DNA from: Montifringilla adamsi | Lineage: Eukaryota; Chordata; Aves; Passeriformes; Passeridae | DNA length: 64,000 nt | NCBI GenBank assembly: GCA_017590115.1 | Contig: JAGGNK010007071.1 | Span: 249,154 to 313,153, forward strand | Reading direction: 5' to 3' | Part shown: positions 63,649-64,000 of the stretch, piece by piece | How positions within the stretch are numbered: the first letter of the stretch is position 1 | Layout of the letters: every line of letters starts with the position of its first letter | Position numbers and translations under genes: made by a program | Notes under the pieces: model-generated | The model's database searches: none | What the model was told of the DNA's origin: nothing | The model's input: only the letters and a program-made list of their open reading frames with translations

Positions 63649-64000
63649 TTCATTGTTGAGCCTTTTATAGCATAGAAACAGAAAGCAGTAGTTAGCTATA
63701 AAAGAGATTGCTTAGGTTAAAATACAAGAAATGTGTTACAACATAAGTGAATTTTCTATTTGAATGTCTTGGAGACTTTGCTGGTGTCAACCTTCTCACC
63801 TGGAATTCCCATATAGAAGTTGACAGAAGTATGCATTTAAAAATATTAAGGACCATTGTAAACTGTATTCACGTGTGTCATGGGTTACTACTTAGGTCTT
63901 AATTTGTGGGCTTACTTTTTGGAATTTGACAATTTAATTGCTGTCGTTATATCCAGCCTTGCTGTCAAAGGATATGATAGTTCTGCACTTAAGTTTTAGG

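Larger units (their letters stand above)
61937..64000. other. ALDOB upstream region
   Basis: No gene recognised in this 2 kb. It contains the ALDOB promoter side (GC-box-like CGCCCCACC on the minus strand near 61980) and a 12-bp-arm inverted repeat near 63.6 kb. Confidence 0.7.

Noticed and set aside
1..64000. CRISPR arrays, tRNA, rRNA or bacterial operon features
   Set aside because: None seen; the window is vertebrate chromosomal DNA.

Overview
This window is vertebrate nuclear DNA, almost certainly avian and most likely from a bird Z chromosome. The interspersed repeats are mainly CR1-type LINE fragments, some ending in the CR1-style ATTCTGTGA tail. Genes are compact, with GT-AG introns. 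The order PLPPR1 - MRPL50 - ALDOB matches human 9q31, which corresponds to the avian Z (established knowledge; not checked here by alignment). Nothing prokaryotic or viral is present apart from ordinary genomic repeats.

Layout. Bases 1-45.5 kb hold the 3' six coding exons of PLPPR1 on the + strand (15868-45516). They encode 304 residues. In the human protein of 325 residues, about 21 N-terminal residues precede this point, so the first coding exon probably lies upstream of the window. A compact CpG island sits only about 150-490 bp upstream of PLPPR1 exon 2 and is a candidate internal promoter. MRPL50 follows on the - strand (about 48.8-50.1 kb, two exons, 161 aa). Its CpG-island promoter carries a ZNF143-type ACTACA..TCCCA element. 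ALDOB is also on the - strand (about 52.26-61.94 kb): one inferred noncoding exon and eight coding exons totalling exactly 364 codons plus stop. Every exon boundary was fixed by splice sites and reading phase. Upstream of ALDOB (62-64 kb) no gene was recognised.

The three genes are functionally unrelated: a brain lipid-phosphatase-related membrane protein, a mitoribosomal protein and the liver/kidney/gut fructose aldolase. PLPPR1 converges on MRPL50; MRPL50 and ALDOB are in tandem. Mammals have ZNF189 between MRPL50 and ALDOB, and no zinc-finger coding sequence is visible here.

The rest is intron or intergenic DNA with CR1 fragments, two diverged copies of an LTR-like element in PLPPR1 introns, microsatellites, a purine tract, and several unusually perfect short inverted repeats. 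The best of these is an 18-bp-arm hairpin inside ALDOB intron 5. I did not find a convincing undescribed system. The strongest leads are the internal PLPPR1 CpG island, the paired LTR-like family, the intronic hairpin and the missing zinc-finger gene. Repeat boundaries are by-eye estimates.
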